A stretch of 28,350 nucleotides of DNA from ZC4RG29 sp964521255 (GCA_964521255.1 CAZFRM010000040.1:1-28350); one strand, 5' to 3'; counted from the stretch's first letter, positions 16,421-25,595 are shown. Notes: generated from the sequence alone by a model not told the origin. Made by a program: numbers and translations.

Positions 16421-17194
16421 ATGGGAAAAATTATTGCAATAGCGAATCAAAAAGGCGGAGTGGGAAAAACGACAACGGCCATTAACCTGGCAGCGAGCCT
16501 TTCTGTTCTCGAGCACAAGACTTTGTTAGTAGATGCAGATCCTCAGGCGAATTCAACCTCGGGCCTTGGTATCAATCCTAAAGAAGTTGAAAGTGGCATC
16601 TATGAATGCATGGTTGACGGTGTACAACCTAAAGACGCTGTGGTTCAGAATTCACATATCAAGTTCCTGGAGATCATGCCTTCCCACATTGATTTGGTGG
16701 GAGCTGAAGTGGAAATGGTTAGTATTGAACGCCGCGAAGAAAAAATGCGTGATGCCCTCGCCAAGCTGAAGAACGACTATGAATATATAATTATTGATTG
16801 TTCACCCTCACTCGGCCTGATTACAATCAATGCGCTTACTGCTGCCGATTCAGTTATAATTCCCGTGCAATGCGAATACTTTGCCCTGGAAGGTTTGGGT
16901 AAACTATTAAATACAATTAAGATTATACAGACGCGTTTAAATCCCAAACTTGAGATTGAAGGAATACTACTGACACTTTATGATTCAAGGACAAGCTTGG
17001 GAAACCAGGTGGTTGAAGAAGTGAGAACACATTTTCAGAAAATGACCTTTAAAACTATTATCCCACGAAATGTAAAACTTAGCGAGTCTCCAAGTTTTGG
17101 GATACCCGTGATAATCCACGATGCAGAAAGCCGTGGCGCTATCAGCTACCTTAATCTTGCTAACGAAATTTTGGATAAAAACGGAGCCAAATGA
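16421..17194 (+). CDS. parA: Chromosome-partition ATPase ParA (Soj)
   Basis: 257 residues, of the short chromosomal type without an N-terminal DNA-binding domain. It has the deviant Walker A KGGVGKTT (11-18), with signature Lys11 and catalytic Lys16. VDADPQANSTSGLG (37-50) is the A' motif, and IIIDCSPSLGLITINAL (near 125-140) is Walker B. It works with ParB-parS complexes to move replication origins. Its stop overlaps the parB start by 4 nt (ATGA). Own promoter at 16364. Confidence 0.96.
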   Translation: MGKIIAIANQKGGVGKTTTAINLAASLSVLEHKTLLVDADPQANSTSGLGINPKEVESGIYECMVDGVQPKDAVVQNSHIKFLEIMPSHIDLVGAEVEMVSIERREEKMRDALAKLKNDYEYIIIDCSPSLGLITINALTAADSVIIPVQCEYFALEGLGKLLNTIKIIQTRLNPKLEIEGILLTLYDSRTSLGNQVVEEVRTHFQKMTFKTIIPRNVKLSESPSFGIPVIIHDAESRGAISYLNLANEILDKNGAK

Positions 17195-18090
17195 GTAAAA
17201 AGAAAGCCTTAGGAAGAGGACTTAATGCACTTTTAAGTGATAGTCCTGATGAAGACCGGTTGGAAGTAGATATACCGATAAGTCAGGTTGCCCCTACCAG
17301 CAACCTTACGGAAATCCCAATTGATCAAATCGAAGTAAACCCTTTCCAGCCACGTTCTCATTTTGACCAGGAGGCACTTCAGGAGCTTGCCGATTCCATT
17401 AAAGTACATGGTATCATTCAACCCATCACGTTAAGAAGACTTGCCAGGGATCAGTATCAATTGATCTCCGGTGAACGGAGATTTCAGGCATCAAAGATTG
17501 CAGGACTATCCAGCATTCCCTCCTACATACGCCTGGCTGACGATCAGCAGATGCTGGAAATGGCCTTGATTGAAAACATTCAGCGTGAGAACCTCAATGC
17601 TATTGAAATTGCCCTGAGTTATCAGAGACTCATTTCAGAATGTAACCTCAAGCAAGAAGAACTTGGTGAGCGTGTAGGAAAAAACCGGGCAACCGTAACC
17701 AACTACTTAAGATTGCTTAAACTCCCTCCCGATATTCAAATTGCTGTTCGCGATAGCAAGTTATCTATGGGACATGCCAGGGCTATCATTAATGTTGAGA
17801 ATCCGGACCAGCAGCTTTACATCTTTAAGAAAACACTTTCAGAAGAACTCTCTGTTCGAAAAGTTGAAGAGCTGGTACGGGAGCTTTCTAACAGTCAGTC
17901 GCAGCCAAAAAGTGCAACCACAGGTGAAACATCTCCTGCATCAAAAGAAATCACACAGCTTCAATCAAAACTCTCCTCACACTTTGGCACTCGTGTTGTT
18001 GTGAGAAGTGACGGAAAAAAAGGCGAAATTCGCATCCCGTTCCTGTCTGTTGAGGACTTGAACCGGGTTCTGGACATCCTGAAAGTTTGA
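17191..18090 (+). CDS. parB: Chromosome-partition protein ParB (Spo0J)
   Basis: 299 residues. It binds parS, spreads on DNA as a CTP-dependent clamp and stimulates ParA. The N-terminal ParB/Srx domain runs from about 38 (IDQIEVNPFQPR) and contains the CTP-binding motifs GERRFQA (93-99) and ENIQREN (127-133). The central helix-turn-helix domain follows (LGERVGKNRATVTNYLRLL, then SMGHARAII). A linker and a C-terminal dimerisation domain complete it. The early KKKALGRGLNALLSD segment is the usual ParA-stimulating N-terminus. It is coupled to parA (4-nt overlap) and to the next gene (TGATG, 1-nt overlap). Confidence 0.96.
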   Translation: MSKKKALGRGLNALLSDSPDEDRLEVDIPISQVAPTSNLTEIPIDQIEVNPFQPRSHFDQEALQELADSIKVHGIIQPITLRRLARDQYQLISGERRFQASKIAGLSSIPSYIRLADDQQMLEMALIENIQRENLNAIEIALSYQRLISECNLKQEELGERVGKNRATVTNYLRLLKLPPDIQIAVRDSKLSMGHARAIINVENPDQQLYIFKKTLSEELSVRKVEELVRELSNSQSQPKSATTGETSPASKEITQLQSKLSSHFGTRVVVRSDGKKGEIRIPFLSVEDLNRVLDILKV

Positions 18091-18683
18091 TGAGGTATAA
18101 ACTGGTAATCTCTTTTTTGTTGATTTTAAGTAGTCTTGGTGCACTGGCTCAGGAGCCAAAGAAAGATTCCATTGATGTAATCAAGCCTGCCCTTTCCGAA
18201 CTGGACGAATCCGACACGATTCGCATCCAATCCTACGCCAAGAGATTTAACCCTGCGACAGCATCTTTGTATGCTGCCGTGCTGCCTGGATTAGGTCAGA
18301 TTTACAATAAGAAATACTGGAAGCTTCCCCTTGTTTATGGTGGCATGTTTGCAACCGGATACGCCATTAATCTTTATCAAAACTATTATAAGGATTATAA
18401 GGAACAACTGTTCTACATTTTAGAAACCGGTGAGAGTGAAAGTCCGGAAGGATTCACGGAAGCTCAATTGCGGCCGGCAATCGATCAGGCCCGCCGCGAA
18501 CGCGATTTCTTCATCGTCATCATGGTCGGTGTTTATATTTTACAGATAATTGATGCTAATGTCGATGCCCATCTTAAAGAATTCGATGTCAATCCAAACC
18601 TGCAGGTGAAATTCGAACCCATGTTAAAGAATGATATTGTTCTCGGCCAGCAGGCGGGGTTTTCAATATTCCTAAAGTTTTGA
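18090..18683 (+). CDS. DUF5683 family membrane protein
   Basis: 197 residues with an N-terminal signal peptide (about 1-20, SSLGALAQ). A conserved hydrophobic block, YAAVLPGLGQIYNKKYWKLP (near 60-80), is a motif of this Bacteroidota family. A charged middle region (about 108-145) and a second hydrophobic segment ending in IIDANVDAHLKEFDV follow. The function of DUF5683 is unknown to me. ATG 18090 shares its A with the parB stop codon, and a TTG three bases earlier is not needed. The overlap means it is probably translated with parAB, which links an envelope protein to the partition operon. Confidence 0.85.
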   Translation: MRYKLVISFLLILSSLGALAQEPKKDSIDVIKPALSELDESDTIRIQSYAKRFNPATASLYAAVLPGLGQIYNKKYWKLPLVYGGMFATGYAINLYQNYYKDYKEQLFYILETGESESPEGFTEAQLRPAIDQARRERDFFIVIMVGVYILQIIDANVDAHLKEFDVNPNLQVKFEPMLKNDIVLGQQAGFSIFLKF

Positions 18684-18737
18684 CCTTAATAAAAAGTTTA
18701 CCTTATTGCTCACACATTTAAGGCAGACTTATTTTTT

Positions 18738-19445
18738 ATGAGAATTCTCCTGATCGGATATGGCAAAATGGGTAAAGTCATTGAAGGCATTGCGCTGAAA
18801 AGAAGACATACCATTGCAGGTCGCATCGACATTGATAACCAACATGAACTTGATAAAGCAAATGCTGACGTTGCTATAGAATTTTCTCACCCCGATGCTG
18901 CCTTCCATAACATTGAACGTTGTCTTGAACGGGGTATTCCTGTTGTGTGTGGAACAACCGGGTGGCTAAGCAGAAGGCGGGATGTTGAAAACTTATGCAA
19001 AATTTATGACGGCACCTTTTTCTATGCGTCAAACTACAGTTTGGGTGTAAATATTTTCTTTAAGGTAAATGAGTACCTCGCAAAGATCATGAACGGTTTT
19101 AATGACTACGATGTAAGAATGGATGAAGTTCATCACACAGAAAAGAAAGATGCGCCCAGCGGAACAGCTATTTCGCTGGCAGAAGGAATCATTAATCATA
19201 TTGATCGCAAAAAAAAATGGGTAGGCGAAAACAGTGAGAATGATCAGGACCTTTTGATTAAATCTTTTCGCATCGCCCAGATACCCGGAACCCATGTAGT
19301 AAAATATGAATCGCCTGTTGACGATATCGAAATAAAACATACTGCGCACTCCCGTGAAGGCTTCGCTTTAGGCGCTGTTATGGTGGCTGAATGGCTCCCC
19401 GGCAAAAAAGGTGTGCTTTCTATGGATGATTACCTGAAATTTTAA
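18738..19445 (+). CDS. dapB: 4-hydroxy-tetrahydrodipicolinate reductase
   Basis: 235 residues, shorter than the E. coli enzyme (273) but normal for Bacteroidota. It makes tetrahydrodipicolinate in the diaminopimelate/lysine pathway, which feeds peptidoglycan synthesis. The Rossmann motif is GYGKMG (7-12). VVCGTTGW lies near 75-82. The catalytic and substrate motif HHTEKKDAPSGTA (132-144) includes the conserved His, Lys137 and DAPSGTA. HSREGFALGAV closes the fold. It lies 54 bp after the DUF5683 gene, on the same strand. Confidence 0.96.
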   Translation: MRILLIGYGKMGKVIEGIALKRRHTIAGRIDIDNQHELDKANADVAIEFSHPDAAFHNIERCLERGIPVVCGTTGWLSRRRDVENLCKIYDGTFFYASNYSLGVNIFFKVNEYLAKIMNGFNDYDVRMDEVHHTEKKDAPSGTAISLAEGIINHIDRKKKWVGENSENDQDLLIKSFRIAQIPGTHVVKYESPVDDIEIKHTAHSREGFALGAVMVAEWLPGKKGVLSMDDYLKF

Positions 19446-19475
19446 CCACCCTCCAGCGACTTATCACCATAATGA

Positions 19476-19483
19476 TATTTTTG
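19476..19483 (+). promoter_or_regulatory. Bacteroidota -7 promoter element of lepB
   Basis: TATTTTTG matches TAnnTTTG, 38 bp before the lepB ATG. It indicates that lepB can be transcribed separately from the par-dapB genes. Confidence 0.45.
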
Positions 19484-19521
19484 CCTTTATTTGCATCCTT
19501 ATTTTGACTCATTAGCTATTT

Positions 19522-20682
19522 ATGAATTGGAAGTTCTGGGAAAAATCAGCCGAAAAAGAAGAGAAACCGAAGTCTAAAACCCGTGAATGGGTAGATGCCA
19601 TCGTTTTTGCCGTTGTAGCAGCCACCCTCATCCGATGGCTGATCATGGAAGCTTACACCATCCCCACACCTTCAATGGAGAATTCTCTTTTAGTGGGTGA
19701 CTTCCTCTTTGTAAGCAAATTTCATTACGGTACACGAACAACCTCAACACCAATTCAGGTGCCTCTGACACACCAAAAGATCTGGTTTACCAATATTCCA
19801 TCCTATACAGAGTTGATCAAGCTTCCGCAATTTCGCCTTCCGGGTATTTCGCATGTTAAACGCGAGGATGTAGTGGTCTTTAACGTTCCACCGAAAGAGC
19901 TAAATGAAGGAAAAAAATATCCTGTCGATTTAAAAACCAATTACATCAAACGTTGCGTGGCTGTTGCGGGAGATACGCTTCGGGTTGTAAATGGCGAAGT
20001 AGTTGTAAATGGAACCACTTCGGCTAAGCCACCGGATATGCAATTGAGCTACTTTGTAACCTCTAACGATGCCATCAACGAAAGGAATCTTAACAAGCTT
20101 GGTATTGGACCAGAAGATTACGATCCGATCGGTCGTGGTGCCGGGAATGAAATGATTTACCGGATGTGGATTACGCATGAGAAGATGGAAGAGATGAAAC
20201 AGCTTCCTTATATTAAAAGTATTGAAGAAGAAAAACTGAGAGAAACATTTGACGTATTTCCTTATTCCCACTATTGCGGGCTATCGTATACAACCACTGA
20301 TTCATTAAAGTATGTTCAATGGAGTGCTGACAATTTTGGACCACTTTGGATACCAAAGGAAGGCGCAACAATTCCTGTCAATGATTCTACTTTGGCCATC
20401 TATGGCTTCACCATTCAGGAATATGATCATAATAAAGATGCAAAGATTGAAAACGGCAAGCTGATGATTGACGGCAAGGAAGTTACCGAGTACACTTTCA
20501 ATCAAAATTATTATTTCATGATGGGAGACAATCGCCATAACTCACTTGACTCCCGCTATTGGGGATTTGTTCCTGAAGATCACATTGTAGGCAAAGCATT
20601 TTTTATCTGGCTATCGCTGGATAATAATTCAAGCTTCTTCAATAAGGTTCGATGGAAAAGATTCTTTAAGATGATCAGGTAA
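19522..20682 (+). CDS. lepB: Signal peptidase I
   Basis: 386 residues. It cleaves signal peptides of exported proteins at the periplasmic face of the inner membrane. There is one N-terminal membrane anchor (about 24-41). Catalytic Ser51 sits in PTPSMENSLLVGDFLFVSK (box B) and Lys143 in NYIKRCVAVAGD (box D). MGDNRHNSLDSRYWG (box E) is near the C-terminus. Boxes D and E are separated by a long insertion (about 160-325), usual in Bacteroidota LepB and absent from short Gram-positive enzymes. A charged cytoplasmic head (KSAEKEEKPKSKT) precedes the anchor. Confidence 0.95.
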   Translation: MNWKFWEKSAEKEEKPKSKTREWVDAIVFAVVAATLIRWLIMEAYTIPTPSMENSLLVGDFLFVSKFHYGTRTTSTPIQVPLTHQKIWFTNIPSYTELIKLPQFRLPGISHVKREDVVVFNVPPKELNEGKKYPVDLKTNYIKRCVAVAGDTLRVVNGEVVVNGTTSAKPPDMQLSYFVTSNDAINERNLNKLGIGPEDYDPIGRGAGNEMIYRMWITHEKMEEMKQLPYIKSIEEEKLRETFDVFPYSHYCGLSYTTTDSLKYVQWSADNFGPLWIPKEGATIPVNDSTLAIYGFTIQEYDHNKDAKIENGKLMIDGKEVTEYTFNQNYYFMMGDNRHNSLDSRYWGFVPEDHIVGKAFFIWLSLDNNSSFFNKVRWKRFFKMIR

Positions 20683-20718
20683 AAAGTATTAACCAATAAC
20701 CGATAACTTAACAAAAGA

Positions 20719-21675
20719 ATGACCAAGTACACCTTCACTGAAAAAAAAGATACCCGTTCCGGCTTTGGCGTAGGGCTACTGGAACTGGGCAGAAAAAATT
20801 CAAATGTAGTAGGCCTTTGTGCCGACCTGATCGGCTCATTAAAAATGGGCGACTTCAAAAAGGAATTTCCAGAACGATTTTTCCAGGTTGGTATTGCCGA
20901 AGCAAACATGATGGGAATTGCTTCCGGATTATCAATCAGCGGCAAGATTCCTTTCACCGGAACCTTTGCTAATTTTTCAACAGGCCGCGTCTATGATCAA
21001 ATACGCCAGTCGATAGCGTATTCAGGAAAAAATGTAAAGATATGTGCATCGCATGCCGGGGTAACGCTTGGCGAAGACGGAGCAACGCACCAGATATTGG
21101 AAGATATTGGCATGATGAAAATGCTTCCGGGCATGACGGTAATCGTACCGTGCGACTACAATCAAACTAAAGCAGCAACCCTGGCTCTTGGTGATCATGT
21201 AGGCCCGACTTATCTTCGTTTTGGAAGACCTAATTGGCCGATCTTTACCGCAGCGGACAGACCCTTTGTTATTGGAAAAGCTGATAAAATGATTGAAGGA
21301 TCAGATGTTACCATCTTCGCCTGTGGACACCTTGTATGGGAAGCAATTGAAGCAGAAGCTAAACTTGCTGAACAAGGAATAAGCGTTGAAGTAATTAACA
21401 TTCATACTATCAAGCCCCTTGATGTTGAAGCCATTCTTGCTTCTGTGGAAAAAACAGGTTGTGCTGTAACATGTGAAGAACATCAGATCAATGGAGGACT
21501 AGGCGACAGCGTTGCCCAGGTACTATCCCGATTCAATCCCAAGCCTCTTGAAATGGTTGGCGTTAACGACAGCTTTGGCGAGAGTGGTGTACCAACCGAT
21601 CTGTTAAAAAAATACGGCTTAAGCGCAGAGAACATAGTAAAGGCTGTGCAAAAGGTTTTGAAACGGAAGAAGTAA
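20719..21675 (+). CDS. Transketolase C-terminal subunit
   Basis: 318 residues covering the pyrimidine-binding and C-terminal domains of a split transketolase. The conserved catalytic glutamate is Glu61 (GIAEANM). Other motifs are FTGTFANF, SHAGVTLGEDGATHQ and PTYLRFGRP. The C-terminal domain starts near 190 (VTIFACGHLVWEAIEAE) and includes TCEEHQINGGLGDSVAQ. It needs a partner subunit carrying the thiamine diphosphate-binding N-terminal half. That half is not encoded anywhere in this window, although in many genomes it lies directly upstream. The transketolase-like substrate is not proven, since related split enzymes act on other sugars. Confidence 0.9.
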   Translation: MTKYTFTEKKDTRSGFGVGLLELGRKNSNVVGLCADLIGSLKMGDFKKEFPERFFQVGIAEANMMGIASGLSISGKIPFTGTFANFSTGRVYDQIRQSIAYSGKNVKICASHAGVTLGEDGATHQILEDIGMMKMLPGMTVIVPCDYNQTKAATLALGDHVGPTYLRFGRPNWPIFTAADRPFVIGKADKMIEGSDVTIFACGHLVWEAIEAEAKLAEQGISVEVINIHTIKPLDVEAILASVEKTGCAVTCEEHQINGGLGDSVAQVLSRFNPKPLEMVGVNDSFGESGVPTDLLKKYGLSAENIVKAVQKVLKRKK

Positions 21676-21944
21676 TTCGCTGTCGGCAACCCTAATTTAT
21701 TCCAGTTAACGGTTGCTACAAACATATCAGAATAAGCGTGATCATGTGTTGTTACTGCGCGATTTGCAGCAATAGCGTAATAATGTTTAGGGTGATCTTA
21801 TCTTTTATTCAGCTTTTAAATTTGGAATTTCCCTAAGGCAAATTTGGCTCGATATTGTCACCTTGTGTCACCGGCAAAGTGCTATGCGCGCTCTTGTTTG
21901 GGGATGCGCCGTTAGCTCTTTATTTTTAATGGTTTTACTGCAAT

Positions 21945-24458
21945 GTGACAGAACCGGTGGACATCTTCGATCAAGACAATTCTAAAATCACGCTCTTCGC
22001 TGAGATGCTTCTCCCTGTGCCTATTCCCAAACTATTCACGTATCGTGTTCCCTTCAACGTCAATGACAAAATTCAAGTCGGGCAACGGGCCATCGTTCAA
22101 TTTGGTGATCGAAAAATACTTACCGGCATAGTAGCTAATATCCATGAACAGCCACCGGGCGAATATGAAGCAAAGTACATTCTTGAGCTGCTCGATGAAT
22201 TTCCTGTAATAAGTGATCAACAGTTTAAAATATTTAAGTGGATCGCTGAGTACTATATGTGTACACTGGGTGAAGTGATGAATGCAGCTTTACCATCCGG
22301 GCTTAAACTATCCAGCGAATCCATGGTACAAATTCATCCCTCCTTTACATTGGATGAAAGCGAACAGAATTTTTCTGAAAAAGAAATCATCCTTCTTAAA
22401 CGACTTGAACAGGAATCGATCAGCTATTCTGAAATATCAAAACTTCTCGGGGTAAAAAACCTTTACAGCATACTCAAATCCTTGGCCGGAAAGGAAGCTA
22501 TCATACTGTTTGAAGAAGTAAAGGAAAAGTATAAACCCAAAACTGAAAACAAGGTTAGACTTACAGAAGCTTACAGTAATGCCGAAGCGCTGGAAAAACT
22601 TTTCGAAGTACTCGCTGCCCGGCCGAAACAGGAAAGTATTGTACTAAAGTATTTACAGGACGTACCCGTCTTGCAAGATGCAACCTCAAATAAGGAAGGT
22701 ATATCGCGCAAGAAATTATTAGCGGATGATTTATCGGAATCATCGCTCAATACACTCATCAGGAATAATATTTTTGAAAGTTTCGAAATCATCATTTCTC
22801 GTTTTGAGTCAGCGGAAATGAAGGATGAAATTCACATTCAATTAAGTGAAGAGCAAAAGCATGCGCAATACGAAATACTTCAAAGCTTTAGTAAAAAAAA
22901 TATCACATTACTTCATGGTATAACCGGTAGCGGCAAGACGGAGATCTACATTAATTTAATTAAGCAAGCGTTGGAAAGCGGGTCACAGGTACTCTACCTG
23001 CTTCCTGAAATTGCGCTGACTACTCAAATTGTTCAGCGGCTTAAAAAAATATTTGGTAATACAATGGGAATATATCATTCCAAATTCTCTGACAACGAAC
23101 GGGTCGAGGTGTGGAAAGGTGTTCTCTCCGGAAGATTCAAATTTGTAGTCGGCGTACGCTCTTCTATTTTCCTGCCCTTCGATAACCTTGGACTAATCAT
23201 TGTTGACGAAGAGCATGATGCATCTTATAAACAACAGGAACCTGCGCCACGCTATCATGCACGGGATGTAGCCATGATAACCGGACAAATGCATCACGCG
23301 AAAGTACTTCTTGGATCCGCTACACCATCTGTGGAGAGTTATTATCATGCACAACAGGGCAAGTATGGCATTGTTAAACTGGATAAAAGATTCGGTGAAG
23401 CTCAACTGCCTGTAGTGCAAATTGCCGACATGGGAAAAGAGAGAATGCAGAAAACAATCAAGGGAGAATTCTCACAACTTCTCTTGAAGAGCATTGAAGA
23501 AACCCTGAATAAAAAAGAGCAGGTAATTATTTTTCAAAATCGTCGCGGTTACTCGCCAACCGTGAACTGCGAAGATTGCAATTGGGTACCAAAATGTATC
23601 AACTGCGCGGTCAGTCTCACCTATCATCAATATCGCCAGGCGCTGGTGTGTCATTACTGTGGTTATAAAGAAAACCTACCTCACCATTGCCCTACATGTA
23701 CTTCAACCAGAATCAAAACAATTGGCTATGGTACAGAAAAACTGGAAGAAGAATTAAAACTTCAATTCCCGGAAGCCAATGTGCAGCGCATGGATCTTGA
23801 TACAACACGTTCAAAGACCGGGTATGAAACGATCATCGATCAATTTGAGAAAGGTGAAACCAACATTCTTGTAGGCACACAGATGGTAACAAAGGGACTT
23901 GACTTCGATCACGTAAGTCTGGTAGGAATTTTTAATGCCGACCGGATGATACATTTCCCCGACTTTAGATCGTATGAACGCGCTTATCAATTGATTACCC
24001 AGGTAAGTGGCCGCGCAGGACGAAGAGATAAGCCGGGAAGAGTTGTGATTCAAACTTCCAGTCCTGACCATCCTTTATTGCTAACCATTCTTAATCACAG
24101 TTTTGATGAGTTCTATCAATCGCAGATACAAGATCGACATAATCACCATTACCCCCCTTTCACTCGGCTAATAGAAATAACAACAAAGCATACGGATAAG
24201 AAAGCTGCGAAAAATTCTGCTGTTGCGCTTACCGAACTGCTGCGAAAAAATTTAGAGGGCGTTCGAATTTTGGGACCAGGTGAACCCATGATCTCCAAAA
24301 TCAGAAATCAATATTTGATGACCACCTTGATCAAAATCCAACGAGGAACAATAGATCTTTCAATAGCAAAGTCCAGGATTCAGGAGACTGTCAGTGATTT
24401 ATTGAAGCAAAAGGAACATCGAAATACCCGCGTGGTGGTTGATGTTGATCCGGTTTAA
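21945..24458 (+). CDS. priA: Primosomal protein N' (replication-restart helicase PriA)
   Basis: 837 residues. It reloads the replicative helicase at stalled forks. The 3'-DNA-binding domain is at about 10-110 (MLLPVPIPKLFTYRVP). The helicase core has Walker A GSGKTE (Lys331), DEEH in VDEEHDASYKQQEP, and the ARRYxAR-like RYHARD. The eight zinc cysteines (542, 545, 551, 554, 569, 572, 582 and 585) are all present. Motifs V and VI are GTQMVTKGLDFDHV and QVSGRAGR. The start is GTG 21945: an in-frame stop lies just upstream and no ATG fits. The 269-bp spacer before it (21676-21944) holds no gene that I can see. Confidence 0.95.
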   Translation: MTEPVDIFDQDNSKITLFAEMLLPVPIPKLFTYRVPFNVNDKIQVGQRAIVQFGDRKILTGIVANIHEQPPGEYEAKYILELLDEFPVISDQQFKIFKWIAEYYMCTLGEVMNAALPSGLKLSSESMVQIHPSFTLDESEQNFSEKEIILLKRLEQESISYSEISKLLGVKNLYSILKSLAGKEAIILFEEVKEKYKPKTENKVRLTEAYSNAEALEKLFEVLAARPKQESIVLKYLQDVPVLQDATSNKEGISRKKLLADDLSESSLNTLIRNNIFESFEIIISRFESAEMKDEIHIQLSEEQKHAQYEILQSFSKKNITLLHGITGSGKTEIYINLIKQALESGSQVLYLLPEIALTTQIVQRLKKIFGNTMGIYHSKFSDNERVEVWKGVLSGRFKFVVGVRSSIFLPFDNLGLIIVDEEHDASYKQQEPAPRYHARDVAMITGQMHHAKVLLGSATPSVESYYHAQQGKYGIVKLDKRFGEAQLPVVQIADMGKERMQKTIKGEFSQLLLKSIEETLNKKEQVIIFQNRRGYSPTVNCEDCNWVPKCINCAVSLTYHQYRQALVCHYCGYKENLPHHCPTCTSTRIKTIGYGTEKLEEELKLQFPEANVQRMDLDTTRSKTGYETIIDQFEKGETNILVGTQMVTKGLDFDHVSLVGIFNADRMIHFPDFRSYERAYQLITQVSGRAGRRDKPGRVVIQTSSPDHPLLLTILNHSFDEFYQSQIQDRHNHHYPPFTRLIEITTKHTDKKAAKNSAVALTELLRKNLEGVRILGPGEPMISKIRNQYLMTTLIKIQRGTIDLSIAKSRIQETVSDLLKQKEHRNTRVVVDVDPV

Positions 24459-24474
24459 TTCTTAAAAAGCATCT

Positions 24475-24642
24475 ATGAACTCATCCGTAAAAAAAATAGA
24501 ACGCATTGAATGGCTTAGCCGCCTTGAAGACGATCTAACGTTGCAAAAAATAGAAATGCTGAGGAAGGATTGGGTCAGGAGAAATTAAACAAATCTGAAG
24601 AAGATATTAAAGCAAGTCGGATATACGCTACCAATGACAAGA
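24475..24642 (+). pseudogene. Frameshifted antitoxin-like relic
   Basis: ATG 24475 opens a 37-codon frame (SSVKKIERIEWLSRLEDD, then LQKIEMLRKDW) that stops at 24586-24588. The -1 frame continues with EKLNKSEEDIKASRIYATN. Joined, these resemble the short antitoxins of addiction modules, with an N-terminal IEWL...LEDE helix and a C-terminal LNKSxEDIKAGRIYTxEE segment. A single frameshift near 24575 would explain it. The end is also eroded and no toxin gene follows. The family match is from memory of the pattern. Confidence 0.4.
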
Positions 24643-24685
24643 AATTTAATTGTTTGAAGTGTATCGTTTTCCACCCCCTCCCCCC

Positions 24686-24709
24686 GTCCCGATCTCAATC
24701 GGGAGGGAC
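24686..24709. repeat. Palindromic repeat (CCCGATctcaATCGGG)
   Basis: CCCGAT (24688-24693) and ATCGGG (24698-24703) flank a 4-nt loop. An outer GTCC/GGAC pair extends the stem with an AG bulge. CCCGAT-type palindromes are frequent intergenic elements in Bacteroidota. It lies beside the relic antitoxin. Confidence 0.6.
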
Positions 24710-24992
24710 AAGTGTGTACATGTGAATGAGTGTGTGGCCTGGATGTCATCTCAACTTCTTGAGCCGAAGATTTTCAAACTCACTTCAAGTCCCGGTTCAA
24801 AAAGTGAAAAAATTACAGGTCGTTGGACGAATGAAGCCAAAAAAGATGGTTTTCTGAATTTATGCACCGCCCGTACATTAACCATTCGTACACCAACTAA
24901 CAGGATTGAACTGTAAAATCAGCCTTTCCCCGACCAAAACGATTACCTCGGGTCAACTTGTCGTATCAACCAACTGTCCTAAACCTACTGCT

Positions 24993-25595
24993 ATGGATCA
25001 CAAGACCATTGATCTGTTTAGAAATAAAAGTAATGATGAGATTCTACGGATCGTAACAACTGAAAGAAACACGTATCATAAAACAGCTATACAAATCGCT
25101 GAAAGTATTCTAATTGAACGGGGTATTGAATACGATACACCACAAGAAAGTCCAACCATTCAAAAAAATACTGAAAAACCTTCGTGGACAGTGGGGCCAC
25201 TCATTGTAGGTGTTCTAATGGTTGCACTCGCTTTTGTTAACCTTCCAAATGGCACTAATCCTGAATCTGCCTTAACGGTTGTGATAACCCTGAATATCCT
25301 GGTAAGGTTAATTGTTGTGTCCTGGTCTTATTCGATAGCAGAAAAATTCAACATGAAAAAGACTGTTTGGATTATTCTGGGAATAATTTTCGGGGGCTGG
25401 TCTTTAATTGCAATAAATATTGCCGTATGGATTATCACTTCTGATTCCGATTATGAAGAAACTTCAGAAAATTTAAATGAAGCGAATGAAGTTGTTGTTA
25501 TGGATAATTGTCCTGCCTGTCATTTCAAACTCATGCCACAAGACAACGTATGCCCTGATTGTGGATTAGCACTTAAATCAATAAGTAGTTTATAA
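24993..25595 (+). CDS. Membrane protein with C-terminal zinc ribbon, function unknown
   Basis: 200 residues from ATG 24993. A short cytoplasmic helical N-terminus (1-50, NDEILRIVTTERNTYHKTAI and SILIERGIEY) resembles small Bacteroidota domains of unknown function. Three membrane segments follow (about 66-84, 92-112 and 123-148). An acidic linker leads to a zinc ribbon, CPAC (173-176) and CPDC (187-190). The frame is open upstream to TTG 24906, but that extension is not hydrophobic and lacks an ATG. The stop overlaps the convergent NTF2-like gene by 6 nt. I do not recognise a named family. Confidence 0.7.
   Translation: MDHKTIDLFRNKSNDEILRIVTTERNTYHKTAIQIAESILIERGIEYDTPQESPTIQKNTEKPSWTVGPLIVGVLMVALAFVNLPNGTNPESALTVVITLNILVRLIVVSWSYSIAEKFNMKKTVWIILGIIFGGWSLIAINIAVWIITSDSDYEETSENLNEANEVVVMDNCPACHFKLMPQDNVCPDCGLALKSISSL

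Larger units (their letters stand above)
24459..24992. other. 534-bp spacer with degraded coding remnants
   Basis: No intact gene is supported. It contains an antitoxin-like relic (24475-24642) and a palindromic repeat (24686-24709). A weak open frame (TTG-initiated, 24650-24916) starts just before that palindrome and has no recognisable domain. The last 87 bp are an in-frame 5' extension of the next gene without an ATG. Confidence 0.5.

Noticed and set aside
20580..20957. 125-codon minus-strand frame
   Set aside because: It is antisense to the lepB end and the transketolase start, both well supported.
21676..21944. Possible small gene or RNA between the transketolase half and priA
   Set aside because: No frame of useful length, tRNA-like fold or strong hairpin could be supported.
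24650..24916. 88-codon frame after the antitoxin relic
   Set aside because: It starts with TTG, runs through a palindromic repeat (PPPPPVPISIG) and has no recognisable domain.
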